A program made the position numbers and the translations under genes. A stretch of 64,000 bases of DNA from JBBQZU01 sp041749535. Its GTDB lineage: Bacteria; Bacteroidota; Bacteroidia; Flavobacteriales_D; Cryomorphaceae. Location: NCBI GenBank assembly GCA_041749535.1, contig JBGTBE010000021.1, forward strand, positions 5,792 through 69,791, read 5' to 3'. The notes beneath the pieces were generated by a model that had not been told where the DNA came from, did no database searches, and saw nothing but the letters and a program-made list of their open reading frames with translations. Below, one piece after another: positions 51,979 to 59,425 of this stretch (position 1 is the stretch's first letter; each line of letters starts with the position of its first letter).

Positions 51979-53526
51979 TTACTTTGGGCTAAGTACCGCA
52001 AATGGAATAAGCACTTCTTCGAGTGATATGCCTCCGTGCTGATAGGTATCGCGGTAGTGTTGTACAAACTGATTGTAATTGTTTGGATAAACGAAGTATT
52101 GCTTATCGCGTGCAAAGATATAGCTTGTACTCATATTCAGCTTTGGCAAAAAGGCGTGCTCAGGCTTGGCAATGGAGAATACTTCCTTAGGGTCGTAGTT
52201 CAAGTTGCGGCCCTGCTTGTAGCGCAGGTTGGTGCTGGAGTTTCGGTCGCCAATCACCTTTACGGCGTCTTTCACCTGCACAGTGCCGTGGTCGGTGGTG
52301 ATGACCACCTGACATCCTTTGTCTGCGGCGTGTTCTATGATGGTTTTGAGTGGGGAGTGTTCAAACCAGCTTTGGGTGAGTGAGCGGTATGCGCTGTCGT
52401 TTTCGGCCAGTTCGCGAATTACCTCCATATCGGTGCGGGCGTGGGAGAGCATGTCCACAAAATTGTACACAATCACGTTGAGCTGGTTTTGCAACAAATT
52501 CGAAATGTTGTCGGCCAACTTGCGGCCCGCTTCGAGCCTGGTGATCTTGTTGTAGCTGAATTTGATGTTTTTTCCCAGTCTCTTTAGCTGATGTCCGAGC
52601 AACTCTTCCTCGTGCATGTTTTTGCCTCCATCATCATCATCATCCACCCACAGCTTGGGGTACAGTTTCTGAATCTCGCTCGGCATCAAGCCGGCGAAGA
52701 GTGCGTTGCGTGCGTATTGGGTCGCGGTGGGCAGGATGCTGTAAAATATTTCCTCGCTATCCACAGTAAATTTCTCCCTGAGAGCGGGCTCTATCATTTT
52801 CCATTGATCATAGCGCAGGTTGTCAATCACTATCATGAACAGGGGTTTCTCACCCAGCAGGGGCACTACTTTTTGTTTGATGAGTTGGTGCGACATGAGG
52901 GGTGTGTCGTCCGATGTGCCGTTCAACCAATTCGTATAATTCTGAGATAGAAATTTTGCGAAGTAGGCATTGGCTTCGTTCTTCTGCATTTCGAGCACTT
53001 CTTCCATCACACCTTCACCACCGGCTTCCAGTTCCAGCTCCCAGTACACCAGTTTGCGGTACACGTCTTTCCAGTCGTCCGTGTCGAGCCGATCACTAAG
53101 GGCCATCCCTATGTTGCGGAAGGCGGCCTGGTAGTTGGAAGTGGTTTTTTCGCTTATGAGTTTTTTGTTGTCAAGGTTCTTCTTTACCGAAAGAAGTATC
53201 TGATTTGGGTTTACAGGTTTTATGAGGTAGTCAGAGATTTTGGAACCTATGGCCTCTTCCATGATACTCTCTTCTTCGCTCTTGGTAATCATGATTACAG
53301 GTACGAGCGGTTTGCTGGCTTTTATGCGGCTCAACGTCTCCAGCCCTGATAGTCCTGGCATATTTTCGTCTAGAAAAACGATATCGAAATTCTGTGACTC
53401 AGCCAGTTCTGCGGCATCCATCCCATTGTTTACCGTGGTTACATCATAGCCCTTGTCGCGCAAAAAGAGAATGTGTGGTTTAAGGAGGTCTATTTCGTCG
53501 TCGGCCCAGAGTATTTTTGTTGGCAT
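51979..53526 (-). CDS. porX: PorX: response regulator with PglZ-type effector domain, T9SS regulator
   Basis: A 515-residue protein. The receiver domain (about 1-120) has WADDEIDLL, phosphoacceptor Asp53 in IVFLDENMPGLSG, MITKSEEE and DYLIKPVNP. A helical linker (about 125-200) follows. The PglZ/alkaline-phosphatase-fold domain (about 205-515) has FMIVIDNLRYDQWKM, PTATQYARNALFAGLMP, VDMLSHARTDMEV and ITTDHGTVQV with metal-binding Asp/His residues. In Porphyromonas and Flavobacterium PorX with sensor PorY controls T9SS genes and acts as a zinc phosphodiesterase. No porY is adjacent. The presence of PorX fits the many T9SS sorting domains in the window. First gene of the porX-tsaE-ald operon. 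Confidence 0.94.
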   Translation of the reverse strand: MPTKILWADDEIDLLKPHILFLRDKGYDVTTVNNGMDAAELAESQNFDIVFLDENMPGLSGLETLSRIKASKPLVPVIMITKSEEESIMEEAIGSKISDYLIKPVNPNQILLSVKKNLDNKKLISEKTTSNYQAAFRNIGMALSDRLDTDDWKDVYRKLVYWELELEAGGEGVMEEVLEMQKNEANAYFAKFLSQNYTNWLNGTSDDTPLMSHQLIKQKVVPLLGEKPLFMIVIDNLRYDQWKMIEPALREKFTVDSEEIFYSILPTATQYARNALFAGLMPSEIQKLYPKLWVDDDDDGGKNMHEEELLGHQLKRLGKNIKFSYNKITRLEAGRKLADNISNLLQNQLNVIVYNFVDMLSHARTDMEVIRELAENDSAYRSLTQSWFEHSPLKTIIEHAADKGCQVVITTDHGTVQVKDAVKVIGDRNSSTNLRYKQGRNLNYDPKEVFSIAKPEHAFLPKLNMSTSYIFARDKQYFVYPNNYNQFVQHYRDTYQHGGISLEEVLIPFAVLSPK

Positions 53527-53568
53527 AGTGGTATGGTGCAGGTTAGGATGGCAAGTGCCAAAATGGTT

Positions 53569-53576
53569 TACTTTTG
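53569..53576 (+). promoter_or_regulatory. -7 box of the HD hydrolase gene
   Basis: TACTTTTG, an exact TAnnTTTG match, about 57 bases before the TTG start at 53633. It may start the HD-lpxD-lpxC-lpxA block. Confidence 0.4.
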
Positions 53577-53632
53577 CACGAGTATAAACAAAAATCGCAC
53601 TCTTTTAGTGTGCTTTTAGCAAAAACTGTGAA

Positions 53633-54892
53633 TTGAATCAGGATGAGAACCCTTCCGCCAAGCGCAAGATTCTAAACGATCCCGTGTACGGGTTCATTAC
53701 CTTGCAAGACCCTGTGGTTTTTGCCATCATTGAGCATCCATGGTTTCAAAGGCTCCGGCGCATTAAGCAGGTGGGCATGAGCCATTTGGTGTACCCAGGC
53801 GCTTTGCACACCCGTTTTCACCACGCCCTTGGTGCCATGCACCTTATGAGCCTGGCCATCGATTCTCTCAGGGAGAAAGGCATCACAATTACCAGGGAAG
53901 AAGAGCAGGGTGCCCTTGTGGCCATCCTCTTGCACGACATTGGCCACGGACCCTTCTCACACAGCCTGGAGTACAGCCTGGTGCGCAATGTAAACCACGA
54001 AGTTATTTCAGGTATTTTCATGGAGCGTCTCAATACGGAACTCGGTGGTGCACTCAATACGGGTATTGATATTTTCTACAACCGCCATCCAAAATTTTTT
54101 CTGCACCAACTCGTGAGCAGTCAGCTCGATATGGACAGGCTGGATTACCTCTCCCGCGACAGCTTCTACACAGGGGTTTCTGAAGGTGTGGTGAGCAATC
54201 AGCGCATCATCAAGATGCTCCATGTGCACGATGGGCGTTTGGTAGTAGAAGAGAAAGGGATATACTCCATAGAGAAGTTTATAGTTGCCCGCAGGCTGAT
54301 GTACTGGCAGGTGTACTTACACAAAACAGTGGTGGCTGCAGAGAAATTGCTTATCAACATCCTGCGGCGTGCCCGTCACCTCGCCGGCGAAGGTGAAGCG
54401 CTTTTCGCATCACCTGCACTTTCATTCTTTCTGCGCAACGACCTCACCCGCGATGCATTTCAATCTGATCCGGATGTGCTGCAGCGCTTTGCATCTCTCG
54501 ATGATTTTGACATTATGGGCGCCATTAAGGTGTGGCAAAGCCACAGTGACGGCATTTTGTCCGACCTCTGCACAAGTCTTGTGAACCGAAGGCTTCCGGC
54601 GGTGCTGGTAAGCAGAATCCCATTTCCCGAAAAGGAAGTTCAAAAATTGAGAGCGCAAACCAAGGAAAACCTACATCTTAATGAGGATACGCTCGCATAC
54701 TACTTCGAGGCAGACACCATTACGAACCACGCGTACGTGCCAGACAATGACCGCATTTTTATTCTTATGAAATCAGGCGAGCTCACCGATCTTGCCGAGG
54801 CATCTGACAACCACAGTTTGCGCTCTCAGACCGAAGCAGTGAATAAGTATGTAATCTATTTGCCAAAAGATATTGCTGCAAAGAGGCGCTGA
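53633..54892 (+). CDS. HD-domain hydrolase (dNTPase/YdhJ-like)
   Basis: A 419-residue protein starting at TTG (MNQDENPSAKRKILNDPVYG). HD motifs: FHHALGAMHLM (His), LLHDIGHGPFSHSLEY (HD), LVSSQLDMDRLDYLSRDSFY (Asp) and a conserved YFEADTITNHAY. It resembles the dNTP triphosphohydrolase/SAMHD1-like group found just before lpxD in many Bacteroidota; activity on nucleotides is inferred. It is 44 bases upstream of lpxD, which has its own -7 box. Confidence 0.85.
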   Translation: MNQDENPSAKRKILNDPVYGFITLQDPVVFAIIEHPWFQRLRRIKQVGMSHLVYPGALHTRFHHALGAMHLMSLAIDSLREKGITITREEEQGALVAILLHDIGHGPFSHSLEYSLVRNVNHEVISGIFMERLNTELGGALNTGIDIFYNRHPKFFLHQLVSSQLDMDRLDYLSRDSFYTGVSEGVVSNQRIIKMLHVHDGRLVVEEKGIYSIEKFIVARRLMYWQVYLHKTVVAAEKLLINILRRARHLAGEGEALFASPALSFFLRNDLTRDAFQSDPDVLQRFASLDDFDIMGAIKVWQSHSDGILSDLCTSLVNRRLPAVLVSRIPFPEKEVQKLRAQTKENLHLNEDTLAYYFEADTITNHAYVPDNDRIFILMKSGELTDLAEASDNHSLRSQTEAVNKYVIYLPKDIAAKRR

Positions 54893-54923
54893 ATCGAATC
54901 CACTTTTGGGCAGTACTTTTTTC

Positions 54924-54931
54924 TATATTTG
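54924..54931 (+). promoter_or_regulatory. -7 box of lpxD, 5 nt before the ATG
   Basis: TATATTTG, an exact TAnnTTTG match, ends 5 bases before the ATG at 54937; it predicts a nearly leaderless lipid A transcript. Confidence 0.45.
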
Positions 54932-54936
54932 GCAGA

Positions 54937-55989
54937 ATGAAAATCTCAGCAGCCCAACTAGCACAAATACTTGAAGGTCAGGTAGAAGGAAATTCTCTTT
55001 CAGAAATATCGGGACTGAGTAAAATAGAAGAAGGCATGCCGGGAACCCTTTCCTTTCTGGCAAATCCTGCCTACGCAGAATATATTTACACCACCAAAGC
55101 CAGTGTGCTCATCGTAGCCACTGAATTCGAACCGGAGCGCAAATTGCCTGATGGTCTCACCTTGGTGCGGGTCGCCAATCCCTACGAGAGCTTCACCAAA
55201 CTTCTGGACCTTTACAATCAGATAAAGCACAGCCGCAAGGGCGTAGACCCTCAGGCTTCTGTACACCCCGAAGCATCGGTCCATGAAACAGCATATATTG
55301 GTGCATTTGCGGTGGTAGAGAAAGGGGCGATTATAGGCAGTGGGGTGATGATATACCCTCAGTGTTTCATAGGTGAGAATGTTAGTATTGGAGCGCAAAC
55401 ACTCCTTCATCCATCGGTGCGTGTATTGGCAAATTGCGTCATCGGCGCTAATTGCGTGCTCAATTCAGGCTCAGTGATTGGTGGCGATGGATTTGGCTTT
55501 ACGCCCAATAGTGAGAACAACTACAAGAAGGTGGCCCAAATAGGCAATGTGGTCATAGAAGACTACGTGGAAGTTGGAGCAGCAACCACCATAGACAGGG
55601 CAACCCTCGGCAGCACGGTGATCAGAAAAGGGGCGAAGCTCGACAACCTCATACAGATTGCCCACAATGTGGAGATAGGGGAGAACACTGTTATCGCTTC
55701 CCAAACGGGTATAGCAGGCTCTACGAAAATAGGCCGCAACTGTATGATAGGAGGTCAGGTGGGCATCATAGGCCACATTCATATTGCGGATGGCACCAAG
55801 ATCGCAGCCCAATCGGGTATAGGTGCCAGCATCACCGAAGAAAATACAATACTTCAAGGATCGCCTGCCTTTGGTATAGGCGACTACAAAAGATCATACA
55901 TAGGTTACAGAAAGCTGCCTGAATTGATGAAGGAACTGGATGCGCTGAAGAAAGAGCTGGCAGCATTTAAAAAAAGCACACAGATATGA
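54937..55989 (+). CDS. lpxD: UDP-3-O-(3-hydroxyacyl)glucosamine N-acyltransferase
   Basis: A 350-residue enzyme adding the second acyl chain in lipid A synthesis. N-terminal uridine-binding domain (GLSKIEEGMPGTLSFLANPA YAE), then left-handed beta-helix hexapeptide repeats from about residue 110 (VIGANCVLNSGSVIGGDGFG, TTIDRATLGSTVIRKGAKLD). The catalytic His lies in NLIQIAHNVEIGENTVIAS. The C-terminal helix (RKLPELMKELDALKKELAAF) forms the trimer stalk. It overlaps lpxC/fabZ by 4 bases. Confidence 0.97.
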   Translation: MKISAAQLAQILEGQVEGNSLSEISGLSKIEEGMPGTLSFLANPAYAEYIYTTKASVLIVATEFEPERKLPDGLTLVRVANPYESFTKLLDLYNQIKHSRKGVDPQASVHPEASVHETAYIGAFAVVEKGAIIGSGVMIYPQCFIGENVSIGAQTLLHPSVRVLANCVIGANCVLNSGSVIGGDGFGFTPNSENNYKKVAQIGNVVIEDYVEVGAATTIDRATLGSTVIRKGAKLDNLIQIAHNVEIGENTVIASQTGIAGSTKIGRNCMIGGQVGIIGHIHIADGTKIAAQSGIGASITEENTILQGSPAFGIGDYKRSYIGYRKLPELMKELDALKKELAAFKKSTQI

Positions 55990-57389
55990 GCACCAAGCAG
56001 CGCACGCTTGCCACAAGCACCACCTTTCAGGGAATAGGTCTGCACACTGGAGAAAAGGTAACGCTTACCATTCACCCTGCACCATCCGATCACGGATACG
56101 TTTTTAAACGCACTGACCTTGAAGGACAACCCACCATCAAAGCCGATGTGGACAATGTGGTGACCACCCGTAGGGGCACTACGCTTCAGCAGAATGGAGC
56201 CCAGGTGAATACCACCGAGCATGTACTCGCATCCTTGTTCGGGAGTGAGGTAGACAATGCCCTCCTGGAACTCAATGGCCCCGAAGTACCCATTATGGAT
56301 GGCAGCGCATTGCCATTCGTGCAGGGAATTGAGAAGGCCGGAATCGTGGAGCAGGATGCCGAAAGAAACTATTTCACGCTGAAGGAGAATCTCTATTATG
56401 AAGATGAGAACGGATATGTGGAGATGCTCGCAGTGCCCACTCCGGGATCTGAGTTTCGCGTTACGGTAATGGTAGATTACAACTCGCCTGTGCTCGGTAC
56501 ACAGCATGCGTCCATGTATGAAATAGGGGAGTTTAAAACAGAAATCGCCCCATGCCGCACCTTTGTATTTCTAAAGGAGATCGAAGAACTCGCCAAGCAC
56601 GGACTCATAAAAGGAGGAGATCTTGACAATGCAATTGTACTGGTGGAGCGGGAGCGCACCCAGGAAGAATACAAGGCCATTGCCAAACTCATGGGCAAGG
56701 AAAACATGGAGTTCAAGGTAGAAGGCATTGGCGTACTCAACACCATTAAACTCAAATACGAAAATGAACCCGCCCGCCACAAATTGCTCGATATTATCGG
56801 CGATCTTGCACTGGTGGGCAGACCCATTCAGGGGCATATTCTCGCAGCTCGTCCCGGGCATGCCGGCAATGTGTCTTTTGGAAAAATAATCAAGAAGCTG
56901 ATCAAGGACTCGGAGAACAAAGCTCCCGAATACGATCCTTCAAAAACACCCGTGTACGATGTAAATCAGGTGCAACAGATTTTGCCACACCGGCACCCCA
57001 TGCTCATGGTGGACAAGATCATTGAGCTCAATCCAAATTATGTGGTAGGCGTTAAGAATGTGAGCCACACCGAAGCTTGCTTCCAAGGACATTTCCCCGG
57101 AAATGCTGTATTTCCCGGCGTTCTACAGGTGGAAGCCCTGGCCCAAACAGGCGGGATACTCGCCCTCCACAATGTGGAAGAACCGGAGAAGTGGAGCACC
57201 TATTTCGTGAAAATCGACAATGTGAAATTCAAAAAGAAGGTAGTGCCCGGCGATACCCTGGTGATGAAAATGGCGCTCATGTCGCCCATACGAAGAGGGA
57301 TGATACTGATGCGGGCAACGGCTTATGTAAACGGACAGCTGGTTACCGAAGGAGAGCTCATGGCTCAAATCATCAAGGACCGCATATAA
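55986..57389 (+). CDS. lpxC/fabZ: Fused UDP-3-O-acyl-GlcNAc deacetylase and 3-hydroxyacyl-ACP dehydratase
   Basis: A 467-residue bifunctional protein. LpxC part (about 1-305): zinc/catalytic Glu78-His79 in NTTEHVLASLFG, DGSALPFVQGIE, and His265, Asp269 in HKLLDIIGD plus His292 (PGHAGN). FabZ part (about 322-467): LPHRHPMLMVDKI with catalytic His335, ACFQGHFPGNAVFPGVLQVE with the active Glu, and a hotdog-fold C-terminus. It links the committed step of lipid A synthesis with fatty acid elongation. The fusion is known from Bacteroidota. It overlaps lpxD by 4 bases; lpxA follows after 3. Confidence 0.97.
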   Translation: MSTKQRTLATSTTFQGIGLHTGEKVTLTIHPAPSDHGYVFKRTDLEGQPTIKADVDNVVTTRRGTTLQQNGAQVNTTEHVLASLFGSEVDNALLELNGPEVPIMDGSALPFVQGIEKAGIVEQDAERNYFTLKENLYYEDENGYVEMLAVPTPGSEFRVTVMVDYNSPVLGTQHASMYEIGEFKTEIAPCRTFVFLKEIEELAKHGLIKGGDLDNAIVLVERERTQEEYKAIAKLMGKENMEFKVEGIGVLNTIKLKYENEPARHKLLDIIGDLALVGRPIQGHILAARPGHAGNVSFGKIIKKLIKDSENKAPEYDPSKTPVYDVNQVQQILPHRHPMLMVDKIIELNPNYVVGVKNVSHTEACFQGHFPGNAVFPGVLQVEALAQTGGILALHNVEEPEKWSTYFVKIDNVKFKKKVVPGDTLVMKMALMSPIRRGMILMRATAYVNGQLVTEGELMAQIIKDRI

Positions 57390-57392
57390 TCT

Positions 57393-58163
57393 ATGATACA
57401 CCCACTCTCCAGTGTACACCCCGATGCCCGAATAGGACAGGACGTTGCCATAGGCCCATTTGCAACCATCCATGCCGATGTGGAGATTGGCGATGGTACG
57501 CGAATCGAATCAAACGCAGTGCTGATGGATGGTGCCAGAGTAGGGAAGAACTGCCATATTTTTCCAGGTGCTGTGATATCTGCCATCCCACAGGACTTGA
57601 AATTCAAAGGAGAAGTAACCACCGCTGAAATAGGCGACAATACTACAATAAGAGAGTGTGTGACCATAAACCGCGGCACGGTTGACCGCTATAAAACGGT
57701 GGTGGGAAGCAACTGCCTTATCATGGCATACGTGCACCTTGGCCACGATGTAATGGTGGGAAACAATTGCATCCTTGCAAATTCAGCAAGTATCGCAGGG
57801 CATGTAACCATCGAAGACTTTGCCATCCTGGAAGGAGTGGTGGCCATACAGCAATTCGTAACCGTGGGTGCACATGCGTTTATAGCAGGAGGATCATTGG
57901 TGCGTAAGAATGTACCACCGTACGTGAAAGCGGCACGAGAGCCGCTCACCTATGTGGGTATAAACAGCATAGGTCTTCGCCGAAGGGGTTTTAGTGATGA
58001 GGTGATTCAACAGATTGAAGACATTTACCGCATTATATACGTGTACAATACCAATACTTCGAAGGCCCTCGAAATAGTGGAGTCCACCATACCTGATTCC
58101 GAACAAAGGTTGCAGATCATCACCTTTATAAAAGCCTCAGAAAAAGGCATAATGAGGGGATGA
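57393..58163 (+). CDS. lpxA: UDP-N-acetylglucosamine acyltransferase
   Basis: A 256-residue trimeric left-handed beta-helix enzyme, first step of lipid A synthesis. Seen: MIHPLSSVHPDARIGQDVAI, FPGAVISAIPQDLKFKGEVT, TIRECVTINRGT, the catalytic His region MAYVHLGHDVMVGNN, AIQQFVTVGAHAFIAGGS and the C-terminal helical domain NSIGLRRRGFSDEVIQQIED. Length is typical. The gene follows lpxC/fabZ with a 3-base gap. Confidence 0.97.
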   Translation: MIHPLSSVHPDARIGQDVAIGPFATIHADVEIGDGTRIESNAVLMDGARVGKNCHIFPGAVISAIPQDLKFKGEVTTAEIGDNTTIRECVTINRGTVDRYKTVVGSNCLIMAYVHLGHDVMVGNNCILANSASIAGHVTIEDFAILEGVVAIQQFVTVGAHAFIAGGSLVRKNVPPYVKAAREPLTYVGINSIGLRRRGFSDEVIQQIEDIYRIIYVYNTNTSKALEIVESTIPDSEQRLQIITFIKASEKGIMRG

Positions 58164-58166
58164 GCC

Positions 58167-58796
58167 ATGATGGAGATTGAGCTCACCGCTGCCGGAAAAC
58201 GTTACAACCGCGATTGGATATTCCGAAATTGGTCAGCGCACTTCGCCGCTCCACGTGCCTGTGTAATCACAGGGAGCAACGGTTCTGGAAAGAGCACTGC
58301 CTTGCGCACATTGCTCGGTTTCGCACCCCTTTCCGAAGGCAGCATCGCATACCGCATTGGAGGAAAGCCGGTGATGAGGGAAGAGATTTACAACCACATC
58401 AGCATCTGTGCCCCTTACCTGGATCTGTATGAAGAACTCACCCTCGACGAAATGGCGAGGTTTCACTTTTCCCTCAAGTCCATTCTCACCGGAGTGCGTG
58501 AAGCAGACTTTGCCACCCTCATAGGGTTGGAAAGGTCCAGAACCAAAGCCGTCAAAAATTTCTCATCGGGAATGAAACAAAGGCTCAAACTCGGACTGGC
58601 CCTGCTTAGCGACACCTCCTTAGTCTTGCTGGATGAACCCACTTCCAACCTCGATCTGCGCGGTAGAGAATGGTATTTGCAAATGGTGAAAACCTATCGG
58701 CGCAACCGACTTTTCATTGTGGCATCCAACAACCAGACGGAAGAATACAGCTTCTGTGAGCAGCACATCCACATTGAAGATTTCAAGCCCGGCTGA
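58167..58796 (+). CDS. ABC transporter ATP-binding protein without partner permease
   Basis: A 209-residue single ATPase domain: Walker A ITGSNGSGKSTALRTLLGF, Q-loop ISICAPYLDLYEELT, signature NFSSGMKQRLKLGLALL, Walker B LVLLDEPTSNLDLRGREWYL; the H-loop is replaced by VASNNQTEEYS. The shape is closest to CcmA/heme-exporter-like or ABC-2 ATPases. No permease gene is next to it. It lies 3 bases after lpxA, so it is in the lipid A transcript. Two ATGs in tandem can serve as start. Confidence 0.85.
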   Translation: MMEIELTAAGKRYNRDWIFRNWSAHFAAPRACVITGSNGSGKSTALRTLLGFAPLSEGSIAYRIGGKPVMREEIYNHISICAPYLDLYEELTLDEMARFHFSLKSILTGVREADFATLIGLERSRTKAVKNFSSGMKQRLKLGLALLSDTSLVLLDEPTSNLDLRGREWYLQMVKTYRRNRLFIVASNNQTEEYSFCEQHIHIEDFKPG

Positions 58797-58858
58797 TACC
58801 TCTGCTTTGTATTGGTGAATTTTGGGAGATTCAATTACTTTTAGCCAAAATATATAGC

Positions 58859-59425
58859 ATGGCAAACACTTCAGAAATTAAGAATGGAATTTGCATTAAG
58901 CACAATGGCAAATTGTTCAGCATCGTTGAATTCCAACACGTAAAGCCCGGTAAAGGCCCTGCCTTTGTGCGCACCAAGATGCGCAATCTCGAAAACCAAA
59001 AAGTGATTGACCACACCTTTTCAGCAGGCCACTCCATAGACATACAGCGCATTGAGTACCGTCCACACCAGTATTTGTACCCGGAGTCGAATGGGTATTA
59101 CTTCATGCACACAGATACCTTCGAGCAGGTATTGATTGAGAAAAACCTGGTAGAGAAACCTGAATTTCTGCGTGAGGGAATGCTGGTTACCATCATCTTT
59201 CACGCCGATGAAGAAGCTGCTCTCACAGTAGAGTTGCCTCCATTTATAGAAGCTGAAATTACCTATACAGAGCCCGGATTAAAAGGCGATACCGCCACCA
59301 ATACCTACAAGCCGGCTACGATAGACACCGGTGCCGAAGTGCGTGTACCGCTTTTTATCGATACTGGCGACAGGGTAAAAATAGATACCCGCACGGGGAT
59401 GTACAGCGAGCGGGTAAAAGGCTAA
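58859..59425 (+). CDS. efp: Elongation factor P
   Basis: A 188-residue three-domain EF-P that relieves ribosome stalling at polyproline stretches. N-terminal KOW-like domain with GKGPA loop (HVKPGKGPAFVRTKMRNLEN); the tip lysine that is modified in some bacteria is Lys32. The OB domains end with the signature DTGDRVKIDTRTGMYSERVK. Full length. Its stop overlaps the stop of the convergent 905-residue gene by 4 bases. Confidence 0.98.
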   Translation: MANTSEIKNGICIKHNGKLFSIVEFQHVKPGKGPAFVRTKMRNLENQKVIDHTFSAGHSIDIQRIEYRPHQYLYPESNGYYFMHTDTFEQVLIEKNLVEKPEFLREGMLVTIIFHADEEAALTVELPPFIEAEITYTEPGLKGDTATNTYKPATIDTGAEVRVPLFIDTGDRVKIDTRTGMYSERVKG

